DNA of 64,000 nucleotides from Putridiphycobacter roseus (lineage in GTDB: Bacteria; Bacteroidota; Bacteroidia; Flavobacteriales_D; Crocinitomicaceae). The stretch spans positions 1 to 64,000 of the forward strand of contig NZ_QKSB01000009.1 of NCBI RefSeq assembly GCF_003234935.1, given 5' to 3'. Numbering within the stretch: the first letter of the stretch is position 1; every line of letters begins with the position of its first letter. Positions 63,203 through 64,000 of the stretch are shown one piece after another. The translations under genes and the position numbers were made by a program. The notes beneath the pieces were generated by a model, which had not been told where the DNA came from, made no database searches, and saw only the letters and a list, made by a program, of their open reading frames with translations.

Positions 63203-64000
63203 TACTCCACTACCACCTTCTCTGTTTTAAGCACTGAAATACCATCAGTAACCTGCAATACATATAGCCCTTTGGCAAATTGGCTCACATCTAGCATGTA
63301 AGTTGTATAATTGCTATTGATTGCCCATTGTTTTACTATTTGTCCATTAACATTATATAAATATGCAATTACATTTTCATGAGCTATTTGAGATGCATAA
63401 TAAATATATAATTCATCATTGACAGGGTTAGGGAAAATTTTCAAACCAATTTCAGGCTTTGATACCACTGGCGGCTTTCCTGCTGTATCAAATTCCTCGC
63501 ATCCGGGCACCAAACAGCCGTGCTTATCTGTTTTTACTAACCAACCTAATTGCCCAATGGGTTCGGGGTTGGTGGCTTCAAAATTTTGTGATTGCCCTAC
63601 CATGACGAAACCACTATCTGGGGTTATATCTACGTCGTATAAAATGTGGGTAGGGATATTGTTTTCATTTTCTAAAAACTCCACTCTATGATAATTTCTA
63701 TCCCAAATGATTGTTCCTTCCAAATTGAATTTTAATAATCTTCCACCTGTATGAATACCATGTGTATTAATACTTGTTGTGTCGATTGTTCTTCCAATTG
63801 CAACAAAAATCGAATCTGAAATTTTTAAAATATTTTCAAAGTTTTTCCTCGTTTGACCTGAAGGCTCTAAGTCCTCAATCCGCCATACTTCATTTAAATT
63901 ATAATCTAATTTTATGATTAGTCCCTTATATATTCTAGCATTTCCATTTTGAACAAATGTACCATTCTGCCCCCCATAAATATAGCCGCCATCCATGGTT
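63202..64000 (-). CDS. T9SS cargo protein, C-terminal part (5' end outside window)
   Basis: The frame is open to the right window edge on the minus strand, with 266 codons visible. The visible part has repeating units such as TMDGGYIYGGQNG and TPDSGFVMVGQSQ, a beta-propeller-like pattern common in Bacteroidota secreted proteins. The C-terminal sorting domain is LKIFPNPVNDELYIYY, AYLYNVNGQIVKQW and FAKGLYVLQVTDG, ending KTEKVVVE. Cysteines HGCLVPGCEE precede it. The ATG at 63996 is internal, since the frame continues beyond it. The gene would be exported by the T9SS. Confidence 0.82.
   Translation of the reverse strand, partial: TMDGGYIYGGQNGTFVQNGNARIYKGLIIKLDYNLNEVWRIEDLEPSGQTRKNFENILKISDSIFVAIGRTIDTTSINTHGIHTGGRLLKFNLEGTIIWDRNYHRVEFLENENNIPTHILYDVDITPDSGFVMVGQSQNFEATNPEPIGQLGWLVKTDKHGCLVPGCEEFDTAGKPPVVSKPEIGLKIFPNPVNDELYIYYASQIAHENVIAYLYNVNGQIVKQWAINSNYTTYMLDVSQFAKGLYVLQVTDGISVLKTEKVVVE

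Overview
The window is a low-G+C bacterial chromosome segment, densely coding, from a member of the Bacteroidota. The signs are: a PorW/SprE-type lipoprotein of the type IX secretion system (T9SS); several secreted proteins ending in the T9SS C-terminal sorting domain; promoter boxes of the form TAnnTTTG; the large, insertion-bearing form of IspG; the SpoIIM-DUF4129-DUF4350-MoxR-DUF58 gene cluster; and a Bacteroidota-style LeuRS. It looks free-living, aerobic or facultative (Mn superoxide dismutase, ferritin, di-heme peroxidase), with a B12-dependent ribonucleotide reductase. No rRNA, tRNA, CRISPR array, prophage or transposase gene was seen.

Layout. 1-10.6 kb (minus strand): the N-terminal part of a very large secreted protein with Ca-binding type-3 repeats, recJ, sodA, a biotin carrier protein with the T9SS lipoprotein PorW/SprE, then an alpha/beta hydrolase overlapping an aminopeptidase P. 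11-14.4 kb (plus): prs-rplY, pth, a lipoprotein and a DUF2490 barrel. rnr (minus) and ferritin follow. 17.2-24.3 kb is a signalling operon: YfiR-like, TPR, HAMP-PP2C phosphatase, and a 1292-residue beta-propeller/adenylate cyclase/HD fusion. 24.3-30.6 kb is the SpoIIM/DUF4129/DUF4350/MoxR/DUF58 cluster, followed by a DUF2891 protein. 31.7-37 kb holds a leucine-rich T9SS cargo protein, a decayed WD40 gene, and a sigma factor with a membrane partner. 37.3-43.2 kb (minus): leuS carrying an in-frame DUF559 endonuclease-like domain, and nrdJ. 43.6-47 kb: dprA, an Lrp regulator divergent from a PLP Cys/Met-type enzyme. 47-49.7 kb contains a DUF1796-like gene bracketed by a 236-bp direct repeat that copied the ends of two neighbouring genes. 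49.8-64 kb: a TerB/DnaJ protein, an SQR-like flavoprotein, a PhoX-family protein and di-heme peroxidase, rlmN, a GH3 enzyme, ispG, an inverted-repeat element, and the end of another T9SS cargo protein.

The three points most worth a second look are the DUF559 domain buried in the editing-domain region of LeuRS, the propeller-cyclase-HD protein with its operon partners, and the repeat-bracketed DUF1796-like gene. Functions are assigned from motifs read by eye. No database search or computed statistic lies behind them.
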